From UBA8752 sp965657965 (lineage in GTDB: Bacteria > Bacteroidota > Bacteroidia > Flavobacteriales_D > Sanyastnellaceae), in contig CBFHQM010000003.1 of assembly GCA_965657965.1 (NCBI GenBank), positions 62,001-126,000 on the forward strand: a stretch of DNA of 64,000 nucleotides, in the 5' to 3' direction. Below are positions 16,164 through 23,572 of the stretch, in pieces. The notes under the pieces were generated by a model. The model saw only the letters and a list, made by a program, of their open reading frames with translations, was not told the origin of the DNA and did no database searches. The translations under genes and the position numbers were made by a program. Each line of letters begins with the position of its first letter. Position 1 is the first letter of the stretch.

Positions 16164-17642
16164 ATGAAAAAGTCCCCATTTACCTCCTCCCTTTTCGCCG
16201 CCATATTCGGTGGCCTTGTGGTCCTTCTATTGGGGCCCAGTTTCTCTTCTCCAGAAACCGACACTGGTCCAGCTCAGGTCCAGCCGGCATTTTGGTCCCC
16301 TCCCGTTCAGCCGACCACCCCTTTGACTGCATCGCCCAAGGTCCCCCGTCCAATCCCCGAAGAAGCCCGCGGTTTCAGGCAAGCTGCCCACGCCGCCCTC
16401 GACGCGGTTGTTCACGTCAAAACCCAACAAACCGTTCAACCCGATGGCCGATGGTCGTCCTTTTTCGGGCAATCGGCGCCGTCGCCTTCCATCCAATACG
16501 CCTCTGGCAGTGGGGTGATTCTAGAGTCCGGTGGCTACATCATCACCAACCACCATGTGATTGACGGTGCCGACGCCATCGAAATCGGGCTCAACGACAA
16601 CCGGACGTTTACCGCTGAGCTGATAGGCAGCGACCCAGCTACAGACATTGCGGTTCTAAAAATCGACGCACCCAACCTGACCTCCATTCCATGGGGCAAC
16701 AGTGATGGCGTCTATGTGGGAGACTGGGTCTTGGCCGTTGGAAACCCGTTCGATTTAACCAGCACCGTAACCGCGGGCATTGTTTCGGCCAAAGCCAGAA
16801 ACCTGCAGCTGCTCAAGCCGGATTACTTCCGCGATGTTTTTCCCGTCGAAAGCTTCATTCAAACTGATGCCGCTGTCAATCCGGGCAACAGCGGAGGCGC
16901 TTTGGTCAACACCTCCGGTGAATTGGTGGGCATCAATACGGCCATCGCCTCCAAAACGGGCAGCTACACTGGCTATTCTTTTGCTGTCCCCGCAAACTTG
17001 GCCAAAAAGGTGGCCTTGGACTTGGTCGAATTCGGTCAGGTTCAGCGGGCCTACTTGGGCGTCAACATCCGTCCAATCGATGAAACGATGGCAGCCGAGC
17101 TCAATCTACCCGAAGTCGAAGGCGTTTTGGTAACGTCGACCATCGCCGGGAGTGGCGCAAAATCAGCAGGCATTCAACCCGGAGATGTGATTCTCGGTGT
17201 GGGCGGGTCCTCGACCTCCTCCTTACCCGCACTTCTTGAGCGAGTCAACCAATACCGTCCTGGCGAACAAACCGAAGTCCATCTGTGGCGATCAGGTGAG
17301 CGCATCCTTCTTCGTGTCCAACTCCGAGACCGTGACGGGCACATCGCACTCACCACACGTGAGCGTTCAGACCTGGCATGGCTTGGCGCTGAATTCCAAA
17401 GTGCCGGCGGCAACGACCAATCAGGAGCCGTCGTCTCGTCTTTGTCCGAAGGGGCCCTGGCGCGTGCACACGTCCCTCTTGGCAGTCTGATCATCAGAGC
17501 TGATGGTCAGAAAATCGGCTCCGTCAATGACCTTCTTTCTCTTCTACAAAACGCCATGAATGCCGAGAAAAAAGGCGTGCTCCTCGAGGGAGTTGCGCCC
17601 GATGGCGAAATGGGGTTTTGGGCACTCTCTCTGGCCTCATAA
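16164..17642 (+). CDS. HtrA/DegP-type serine protease
   Basis: A 492-residue periplasmic HtrA-family protease/chaperone. It has an N-terminal signal peptide (MKKSPFTSSLFAAIFGGLVV) and a trypsin-like domain with the catalytic triad histidine in TNHHVIDGAD, aspartate in ATDIAVLKID and serine in NPGNSGGALVN. Two PDZ domains follow (about residues 290-380 and 400-490). This is the DegP/DegQ arrangement for degrading or refolding misfolded envelope proteins. ATG 16164 is chosen at the signal peptide. The 91-base gap upstream has a TTCTTAAGAA palindrome but no clear -7 box. Confidence 0.94.
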   Translation: MKKSPFTSSLFAAIFGGLVVLLLGPSFSSPETDTGPAQVQPAFWSPPVQPTTPLTASPKVPRPIPEEARGFRQAAHAALDAVVHVKTQQTVQPDGRWSSFFGQSAPSPSIQYASGSGVILESGGYIITNHHVIDGADAIEIGLNDNRTFTAELIGSDPATDIAVLKIDAPNLTSIPWGNSDGVYVGDWVLAVGNPFDLTSTVTAGIVSAKARNLQLLKPDYFRDVFPVESFIQTDAAVNPGNSGGALVNTSGELVGINTAIASKTGSYTGYSFAVPANLAKKVALDLVEFGQVQRAYLGVNIRPIDETMAAELNLPEVEGVLVTSTIAGSGAKSAGIQPGDVILGVGGSSTSSLPALLERVNQYRPGEQTEVHLWRSGERILLRVQLRDRDGHIALTTRERSDLAWLGAEFQSAGGNDQSGAVVSSLSEGALARAHVPLGSLIIRADGQKIGSVNDLLSLLQNAMNAEKKGVLLEGVAPDGEMGFWALSLAS

Positions 17643-17671
17643 AGAGTCCGTCAAACTCCGTACATTAAAGA

Positions 17672-18295
17672 ATGGGCAGCGCTTCCTTCCACCTTCCACT
17701 TTTCCCCCTTGGGGTTTTCCTCCTGCCAGGAGAGCGCACCGGCCTGCATATTTTTGAGGCGCGTTACAGACAACTCGTTACAGAATTAGAGACGGCCATG
17801 GCCAATGGTCGCGAAGAAGGCAATCGGTTCGGCATCCCCTTTTTCCACGAAGACATTACTGCAGCCACGGGCACCATTGCCCGGTTGGTGGAAGTCAAAA
17901 AGACACATGCCAACGGAAGAAAGGACATTGTGGTAGAGGGGGTAGGACACTTCGAAACGCAGCGATTTGAATCGATTGCCAATCCCAAATTGTACCCCGG
18001 CGGACACGTCATCCGGAAGGACATACAGCTTGGCACACCACTTGAACCCCAACACCGCGCACAAGTGCTGAGAATCAAAGAAATTTTGAGCGCGCGCGAG
18101 GTTGATTTAGATCGCCTTCGGGGAGAAACCATTGAAGATTTGACCGGATGGCTTGGACTCCCTCCTGCGCACAAACACAGATTGCTGACCACGTCTGGAA
18201 GTCAACGTTCTGAATTCCTGAGCAGTATCCTTCGATGGACACTGCTCATTCTTCAGCAAGAGTCCAAAGTGGAAAAGGGTTTTTTTCCCAATTGA
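17672..18295 (+). CDS. LON substrate-binding-domain protein
   Basis: A 207-residue protein consisting of a stand-alone Lon N-terminal (LON substrate-binding, PUA-like) domain. It begins with the family hallmark LPLFPLGVFLLPGE and GLHIFEARYRQLV, then has GRKDIVVEGVGHFE, and ends in a helical segment (LLTTSGSQRSEFL). There is no AAA+ or protease domain, so it is not Lon itself. Stand-alone LON proteins are common, and their function is poorly defined. It lies 29 bases after the protease gene and may be co-transcribed. Confidence 0.85.
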   Translation: MGSASFHLPLFPLGVFLLPGERTGLHIFEARYRQLVTELETAMANGREEGNRFGIPFFHEDITAATGTIARLVEVKKTHANGRKDIVVEGVGHFETQRFESIANPKLYPGGHVIRKDIQLGTPLEPQHRAQVLRIKEILSAREVDLDRLRGETIEDLTGWLGLPPAHKHRLLTTSGSQRSEFLSSILRWTLLILQQESKVEKGFFPN

Positions 18296-18314
18296 GACGC
18301 CCTTGCGACAAGGC

Positions 18315-18322
18315 TATCTTCG
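18315..18322 (+). promoter_or_regulatory. near-consensus -7 box TATCTTCG
   Basis: A one-mismatch TAnnTTTG element ending four bases before ATG 18327, the spacing seen at several other genes in the window. Confidence 0.4.
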
Positions 18323-18326
18323 CCTT

Positions 18327-19175
18327 ATGAGTGGCATCAAAGCAGAGAAAACGCGTCCGTTCTTCAACTCCCCTCTCGTCTTTTCGACTTGGGTGGGTTG
18401 CTGTCTCATTTTTTGTGGCTGTGCAGATCCGGTGACAACTGATCCGGGCATGGCAATGGGTTCCGCCATTGAGACTTACCTCGACCCGACCAGCGACGAA
18501 TACATGAGTGGACCTACGCAGGTCTTTTTCCCTGATTCTGCGGTTGTTTTTCTCGAGGACAATGAATACTTGGCGTTCCAAACTCGGCTCCAAGGATTCT
18601 TGGAATCCAACAACGAAGGACAGTTCCGCTCTCATTTCGAGGATTACTACGTCCCCGAAGTGTTTACGCCAGACTCGCTTTTTGAATTGTACATCCGGAT
18701 GTACAATCAATGGGACAGCATTGGCGTACAAAACCGACTGGACCGTTGGACCTTGCGCTATGTCTCTCCCTTCTTTGAAGGTGAGCTGTACGATGTTGCC
18801 ATTGCCGAAGTGGACATCCGTCACCATATGGTGTTCCAGAAAAGATGGACAGGCAACTATCGAAATTTCGGGAGAACACTCGGCCAACGATACCCTGGCG
18901 GTCAAATCGTCTACATGGACACCTCGTTCGTTCAACACAACGGCGACAGCATTTACAGGCGCCACATCACATCGGAAGCCACCCGGATCGTGTATGCCCT
19001 GCGCGGCCACGGAGACGACCCTCTCCGCCCCCGGGACATTCGCTGGCTCAATGACGGATGGCAAACCATGCAGCCCATTGTCGAAATCGTGGACTCCAAT
19101 GCTGTCGCCGCTGCCAACCTTCATCGGGATGAGCACGGCGTGTTGCCACAACGTCCATTGGTTACTGGACGCTGA
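18327..19175 (+). CDS. hypothetical lipoprotein
   Basis: A 282-residue predicted lipoprotein. The signal peptide ends at a lipobox-like CLIFCGC, followed by an Asp/Tyr-rich, mostly beta-predicted region (for example FFEGELYDVAIAEVDIRHH and RRHITSEATRIVYALRG). I recognise no family. The start at MSGIKAEK is supported by the TATCTTCG box four bases upstream. The downstream deiminase-family gene begins 15 bases later and could be co-transcribed. Confidence 0.75.
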   Translation: MSGIKAEKTRPFFNSPLVFSTWVGCCLIFCGCADPVTTDPGMAMGSAIETYLDPTSDEYMSGPTQVFFPDSAVVFLEDNEYLAFQTRLQGFLESNNEGQFRSHFEDYYVPEVFTPDSLFELYIRMYNQWDSIGVQNRLDRWTLRYVSPFFEGELYDVAIAEVDIRHHMVFQKRWTGNYRNFGRTLGQRYPGGQIVYMDTSFVQHNGDSIYRRHITSEATRIVYALRGHGDDPLRPRDIRWLNDGWQTMQPIVEIVDSNAVAAANLHRDEHGVLPQRPLVTGR

Positions 19176-19190
19176 GAAGATTGAGAGCGA

Positions 19191-20090
19191 ATGGACATTG
19201 CGATTTCAAACGAATGGGGGGGGCTCGAGCGGGTCTTGGTTGGGCACGGCAAGCACATGGGTGCTGCGCCAACCCTCGCCACAGCTTATGACCCCACCAC
19301 CAAACACCACTTGAGGGCCGGAACCTATCCTGGTTCAGAAGAAGTCGCGGTGCAATTGGATCATCTCGCCCACTGCCTCACCACGGAAGGGGTCGAAGTG
19401 ATTCGCCCGCTCGACGTGCCCGACCTGGAACAGGTCTTTGCCCGAGATGTCGGCATGGTCATCGACGGCGTCTTCATTCAGTCCAGAATGATTGAAGATC
19501 GCCAAGCTGAATGGACCGGCATTGCCCCTTTGCTTGAAGGCACTGCCGTGCTGGTTCTTCCCGACCTCGCTGATCTCGAAGGCGGCGATGTGGTGGTCCT
19601 AGACCAAGCTTTGGCTGTTGGCGTAACGCGTGACCCCGAGCTACTCGAGCGCCAAACGGCGAGGACCAATCAAGCCGGTGTTGACTTTCTCAAGTCCACC
19701 TTTCCCAACCGTGAATTGCTGCCTTTGGAACTGCATAAACACGACGATGATCCACATCAATGTGCGCTTCACCTCGATTGTGCCTTTATGCCATTGGGTG
19801 GCGGTGAGGCCATTCTGTGTCCCGATGCTTTTCTCAAGCCCGATCAGCTCGAGGCCTTGAGCCGACGTTTTCGAGACATCATCGAAATCTCAACAGAAGA
19901 AGCCGCTCTGCTTCAATCCAACCTGTTGCATGTCGCGCCAAACGTGATCCTGATGGATCCACGTTTCACAAGGCTTAGCCAAGCCTTGCGCAGCAGAGGA
20001 TACCGACTTATCGACTGTCCCATGGATCAAGTTGGCAAAATGGGCGGCTTGTTTCGCTGCACCACCCTGCCCTTGCTTCGTAAGCCTTGA
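19191..20090 (+). CDS. DDAH/arginine-deiminase superfamily hydrolase
   Basis: A 299-residue member of the guanidino-group-modifying enzyme superfamily, closest in feel to dimethylarginine dimethylaminohydrolase. The catalytic triad positions are all visible: acidic LEGGDVVV, histidine in HLDCAFMPLG and the nucleophilic cysteine in GGLFRCTTLPL near the C-terminus. The early substrate loop reads ARDVG, where many members have PRD. It probably hydrolyses arginine or a methylated/modified arginine to citrulline. It lies just upstream of a second enzyme of the same superfamily and argS, suggesting an arginine-handling operon. Confidence 0.85.
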   Translation: MDIAISNEWGGLERVLVGHGKHMGAAPTLATAYDPTTKHHLRAGTYPGSEEVAVQLDHLAHCLTTEGVEVIRPLDVPDLEQVFARDVGMVIDGVFIQSRMIEDRQAEWTGIAPLLEGTAVLVLPDLADLEGGDVVVLDQALAVGVTRDPELLERQTARTNQAGVDFLKSTFPNRELLPLELHKHDDDPHQCALHLDCAFMPLGGGEAILCPDAFLKPDQLEALSRRFRDIIEISTEEAALLQSNLLHVAPNVILMDPRFTRLSQALRSRGYRLIDCPMDQVGKMGGLFRCTTLPLLRKP

Positions 20091-20112
20091 CGCGCCTTTC
20101 CACCAAAACACC

Positions 20113-21054
20113 ATGACTCAACAATCTTCGGATTTGATCCTCATGATCCGCCCCGCCTCTTTTCGAATGAACGAGGAAACTGCGGTCAACAATGCCTACC
20201 AACAAGAATGGACTGGTGAGGAAAGTCCCCTTGACTTGGCACGAGCAGAGTTCAATGGACTTGTCGACGCTTTGCAAGCCTGCGACATCCGTGTTGCGGT
20301 GTACGAGGACGATGCCGAAGCCGATACGCCCGACGCGCTCTTCCCGAACAATTGGGTGAGCTTCCATGCGGATGGACGGGTGGGGCTCTACCCCATGTTT
20401 GCCGTGAATCGCCGTCGCGAGAGACGAGAAGAACTGATTCACCGGCTTGCAGCAGATCACAACCGTGAGTTGGACACCTTGGTCGACTTTACCGAGTTTG
20501 AGTCACACGATGTCTTTCTAGAAGGCACCGGCAGCCTGATTTTGGACAGGGTGGATCGCGTGGCATATGCCTCCATTGGACCTCGAACAGACCTTCAGGC
20601 TGCGCAACAATTTTGTGAAGCTTTCGACTACACGCTTCACGCATTTACAGCCCATCAAACCGCCGGAGACACATTGGCTCCGATTTACCACACCAATGTG
20701 ATGTTGGCCTTGGGTAGCAATTGGGCCGTGGTCTGCGACGAAATTGTGTCTGACCCTGAGGAAAAAGCGGCTTTGATCTCCGGCCTCAGTGCGTCCGGCC
20801 GCACGGTTGTCCGGATCACAGCTGAGCAGGTCAACGGCTTCGCAGGCAACGTTTTGGAAGTTCAAAACCCAAGTGGAGAGAAATTCGTGGCCATGTCGTC
20901 AGCAGCCTTTCATGCCTTCACGCCTGAACAGCGCACTGCTTTGTCCGAGCATGCCCAATTGATTCATTCCCCCATCCCCACCATCGAACGCTGTGGCGGC
21001 GGCTCTGTCCGGTGCATGATGGCCGAAGTTTTCCTCCCCAGCCAACCCCACTGA
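20113..21054 (+). CDS. CtlX-like amidinotransferase/deiminase-family protein
   Basis: A 313-residue protein of the arginine-deiminase-related (CtlX/amidinotransferase) group. Landmarks are LMIRPASFRMNEET at the start, FPNNWVSFH, FLEGTGSLILDR, YHTNVMLALG (catalytic His) and GGGSVRCMMAEV (catalytic Cys). CtlX has been described as a citrulline-utilisation hydrolase. Here a guanidino or ureido hydrolase role is inferred. ATG 20113 follows the upstream stop by 22 bases, and argS starts two bases after its stop, so the three form a tight operon. Confidence 0.85.
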   Translation: MTQQSSDLILMIRPASFRMNEETAVNNAYQQEWTGEESPLDLARAEFNGLVDALQACDIRVAVYEDDAEADTPDALFPNNWVSFHADGRVGLYPMFAVNRRRERREELIHRLAADHNRELDTLVDFTEFESHDVFLEGTGSLILDRVDRVAYASIGPRTDLQAAQQFCEAFDYTLHAFTAHQTAGDTLAPIYHTNVMLALGSNWAVVCDEIVSDPEEKAALISGLSASGRTVVRITAEQVNGFAGNVLEVQNPSGEKFVAMSSAAFHAFTPEQRTALSEHAQLIHSPIPTIERCGGGSVRCMMAEVFLPSQPH

Positions 21055-21056
21055 AC

Positions 21057-22844
21057 ATGCGCCTCGACCAACAATTGCAAGAGCGGGTAGCTCAGACTTT
21101 CCAAAGCGTCTTTGACGCGGAAATGGACCCTCGTGACATTTCTGTCCAAAAAACGAGAAAGGAGTTTGCCGGGGACCGCACCATTGTGTGCTTCCCCTTG
21201 GCGCGGAAGAGCAAATGTGCGCCTGACGTGACCGCCGAAAAGCTGGGACAGGCCTTGGTGCAAGCAGAAGGGCCCATTCAAGGCTACAACGTGGTCAAGG
21301 GATTCCTGAATCTGGAAATCGAAGCCCAATATTGGAAAGCCTGGCTCATGACGGAAGCGGCCGAAGCCAACTACGGCCTGCAACCCAAAGGCTCTGCACC
21401 GCACATCATGGTGGAGTACAGCTCCCCCAACACCAACAAACCCTTGCACCTCGGACACCTGAGAAACAACTTCCTCGGGCATTCAGTGAGCCGAATTCTA
21501 GAAGCCACAGGCCACACCGTGACCAAAGTTCAAATTGTCAATGACCGGGGCATCCACATCTGTAAATCCATGGTGGCCTGGTCTAAATTTGGTGAGGGGG
21601 AAACACCTGAATCTACGGGAGTCAAAGGCGACAAGCTTGTCGGCAAGTACTATGTCCAGTTTGACCGGGCATTCAAAGAAGAAGTTCGCACGCTTGTAGA
21701 AGGTGGCATGCCGGAAAAGGAAGCTGAGCAATCGGCGCCCATTCTGCGTGAGGCTCAACAGACACTTTTGCTCTGGGAGCAGGGAGATCCAGCCACAGTT
21801 GACCTTTGGAAAAGGATGAACAGCTGGGTCTATGCCGGTTTTGAGACCACCTATGCCACCATGGGCGTGGAGTTCGACAAACTCTACTTCGAAAGTGAAA
21901 CCTACCTCACAGGAAAGGCCAGTGTGATGGAAGGTTTGGAACGCGGCGTATTTGAGCAAACAGAAGACGGTTCAGTTTGGATCGATTTGACCGAGGACGG
22001 TCTCGACCGCAAGCTGCTCCTTAGAAAAGACGGCACCACCGTCTACATGACGCAAGACATTGGAACCGCCTTGCTGCGTTTTCAAGATTGTCCCGACCTC
22101 GACCGTCAAGTCTACACTGTGGGCAACGAACAAGAATACCATTTCAAGGTGCTGTTTCTGATCTTGGCCAAGTTGGGATTTGAGCAGGCAGAGCGCTGCC
22201 ACCATTTAAGCTATGGCATGGTGGAGTTGCCCGAGGGCAAAATGAAATCGCGCGAAGGGACGGTGGTCGATGCCGATGACCTCATGGACAACATGTTCGC
22301 CATCGCCCGAGACATCGCCCAGGAGGCCGGCAAACTTGAAGGGCTAAATGAATCTGACCAATCCTCTGTTTTTCAACAGGTTGGATTAAGTGCCCTAAAG
22401 TACTTCCTGCTCAAGGTGGACCCCAAAAAGAACATGATGTTCGACCCTGCGGCCTCCATTGACTTCTATGGCAATACCGGACCTTTCATTCTGTTCAACT
22501 ACGTTCGGGGGCGCAGCATTCTGCGCAAATCCGAAGCCGTGGTGGACGACATTACATTGGACAGCATGGCTACCCCTGGTGAAGATGAAATGGACCTCAT
22601 CGGCAGTCTACACGACCTTCCCGAGGTCATCCAAGAAGCGGCCAATACCTACAACCCTTCGCTGATCGCAAACTGGTGCTACGACATCACCAAAGGATTC
22701 AGTAGCTACTACCAAGAGCACTCTATTCTTGGTGCAGACAATCCAGCGGACAAAGCCATGAGATTGGTGCTCACAGAACGGTTTACACGCAGCTTAAAAC
22801 TCGGCATGCACTTGTTGGGCATCGCCCTTCCCGAGCGGATGTGA
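21057..22844 (+). CDS. argS: arginyl-tRNA synthetase
   Basis: Arginine-tRNA ligase (595 residues), class I. The N-terminal Arg_tRNA_synt_N domain is followed by the catalytic core with the HIGH motif as LHLGHLRNN, then INDRG-type VNDRGIHICKSM. The KMSKS equivalent is GKMKSREGTVV, and the C-terminal anticodon-binding DALR domain ends in LGMHLLGIALPERM. The long family insert is present and length is normal. Start ATG 21057 is two bases after the upstream stop, so expression is probably coupled to the two guanidino-hydrolase genes. It ends one base before a convergent gene. Confidence 0.97.
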   Translation: MRLDQQLQERVAQTFQSVFDAEMDPRDISVQKTRKEFAGDRTIVCFPLARKSKCAPDVTAEKLGQALVQAEGPIQGYNVVKGFLNLEIEAQYWKAWLMTEAAEANYGLQPKGSAPHIMVEYSSPNTNKPLHLGHLRNNFLGHSVSRILEATGHTVTKVQIVNDRGIHICKSMVAWSKFGEGETPESTGVKGDKLVGKYYVQFDRAFKEEVRTLVEGGMPEKEAEQSAPILREAQQTLLLWEQGDPATVDLWKRMNSWVYAGFETTYATMGVEFDKLYFESETYLTGKASVMEGLERGVFEQTEDGSVWIDLTEDGLDRKLLLRKDGTTVYMTQDIGTALLRFQDCPDLDRQVYTVGNEQEYHFKVLFLILAKLGFEQAERCHHLSYGMVELPEGKMKSREGTVVDADDLMDNMFAIARDIAQEAGKLEGLNESDQSSVFQQVGLSALKYFLLKVDPKKNMMFDPAASIDFYGNTGPFILFNYVRGRSILRKSEAVVDDITLDSMATPGEDEMDLIGSLHDLPEVIQEAANTYNPSLIANWCYDITKGFSSYYQEHSILGADNPADKAMRLVLTERFTRSLKLGMHLLGIALPERM

Positions 22845-22845
22845 A

Positions 22846-23184
22846 TCAACTGTCCACTTTGCGGCGAACCATCTGATTCCCGAAGTCAAATTGGAGCATC
22901 TCGGGTGATCCTTGGACTTCGAACTCCACGACTTGATGCCCTTTGATCAGCGTGAATTCCACCTGACCTCCCTCCCACTGCACAAGGCACTGACCATCGG
23001 CTTCGGTTTCAATTGACACGGCAACCTGGCCAGGAGCTGTCCAGGCGCAGGAAGCCACGCGCGCATAACTACCGGTGATTCTTCCACGCATCATCATCGC
23101 AACAAACCGGCGATAAAGCACATAGAGCAACATCGCCATTAAGGCGACAAACAAGACTTGAGAAATCAGATCGAGGTTCAGCAT
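22846..23184 (-). CDS. small membrane-anchored hypothetical protein
   Basis: A 112-residue protein with one N-terminal membrane helix (LISQVLFVALMAMLLYVLY), a basic segment (RRFVAMMMRGR) and a soluble ~75-residue beta-rich domain ending in NQMVRRKVDS. I do not recognise the family. It starts ten bases after the DUF493 gene on the same strand, so the two are probably co-transcribed. ATG 23184 is chosen because the helix follows immediately. Confidence 0.65.
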   Translation of the reverse strand: MLNLDLISQVLFVALMAMLLYVLYRRFVAMMMRGRITGSYARVASCAWTAPGQVAVSIETEADGQCLVQWEGGQVEFTLIKGHQVVEFEVQGSPEMLQFDFGNQMVRRKVDS

Positions 23185-23194
23185 GGCCGGTGAA

Positions 23195-23467
23195 TCAAAG
23201 GGATAAAATGTTGCCCACTGCCGATGCCGCTTCGTAGCGCTCAAAGATCACATCGGCGTTCGCCACGGTTTCTCGAATGGTCAAGGCCACGTATTTGCCT
23301 CCACCACTGGACTTCCGCTGAATCTTCACATCGTCTGGAAACACCGCTAACACACCCTCGATTTTTTCGGGTTGGTTTGGGGCAATGAACTTGAACATGT
23401 ATTCAGAAGGCCATTGGTGATGGGCATCCAATTGGGCGCGCAGGCCATCACGTCGAGCATTGTCCAT
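23195..23467 (-). CDS. DUF493 (YbeD-like) protein
   Basis: A 90-residue DUF493/YbeD-like protein, a small ACT-like fold of uncertain function. Recognisable segments are WPSEYMFKFIAPN, the hydrophobic IEGVLAVFP and the KYVALTIRETVANADVIFERY ending typical of the family. ATG 23467 is supported by a TACCTTCG box ending four bases upstream. The longer frame reaching 23524 would run through the hairpin terminator of the giant gene and is rejected. Confidence 0.8.
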   Translation of the reverse strand: MDNARRDGLRAQLDAHHQWPSEYMFKFIAPNQPEKIEGVLAVFPDDVKIQRKSSGGGKYVALTIRETVANADVIFERYEAASAVGNILSL

Positions 23468-23471
23468 GCCG

Positions 23472-23479
23472 CGAAGGTA
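23472..23479 (-). promoter_or_regulatory. near-consensus -7 box TACCTTCG
   Basis: A minus-strand TACCTTCG (one mismatch to TAnnTTTG) that ends four bases before the DUF493 ATG. The same octamer with the same spacing precedes the SDR gene at 52634. Confidence 0.4.
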
Positions 23480-23493
23480 TTGTCCTGAAAATG

Positions 23494-23522
23494 GAAAGGG
23501 GCACCCAATGGGCACCCCTTTC
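23494..23522 (-). terminator. Rho-independent terminator of giant gene
   Basis: An 8-bp stem GAAAGGGG/CCCCTTTC (23494-23501 with 23515-23522) with an inner CCC/GGG pairing. On the minus strand it is followed by CATTTTC. It sits 51 bases past the stop of the giant gene and just ahead of the next promoter box. Confidence 0.7.
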
Positions 23523-23572
23523 ATTTCAATTCTCCTTGCTGAAGATCTGGTTTTGGTTCTCAGCCGAATGAA

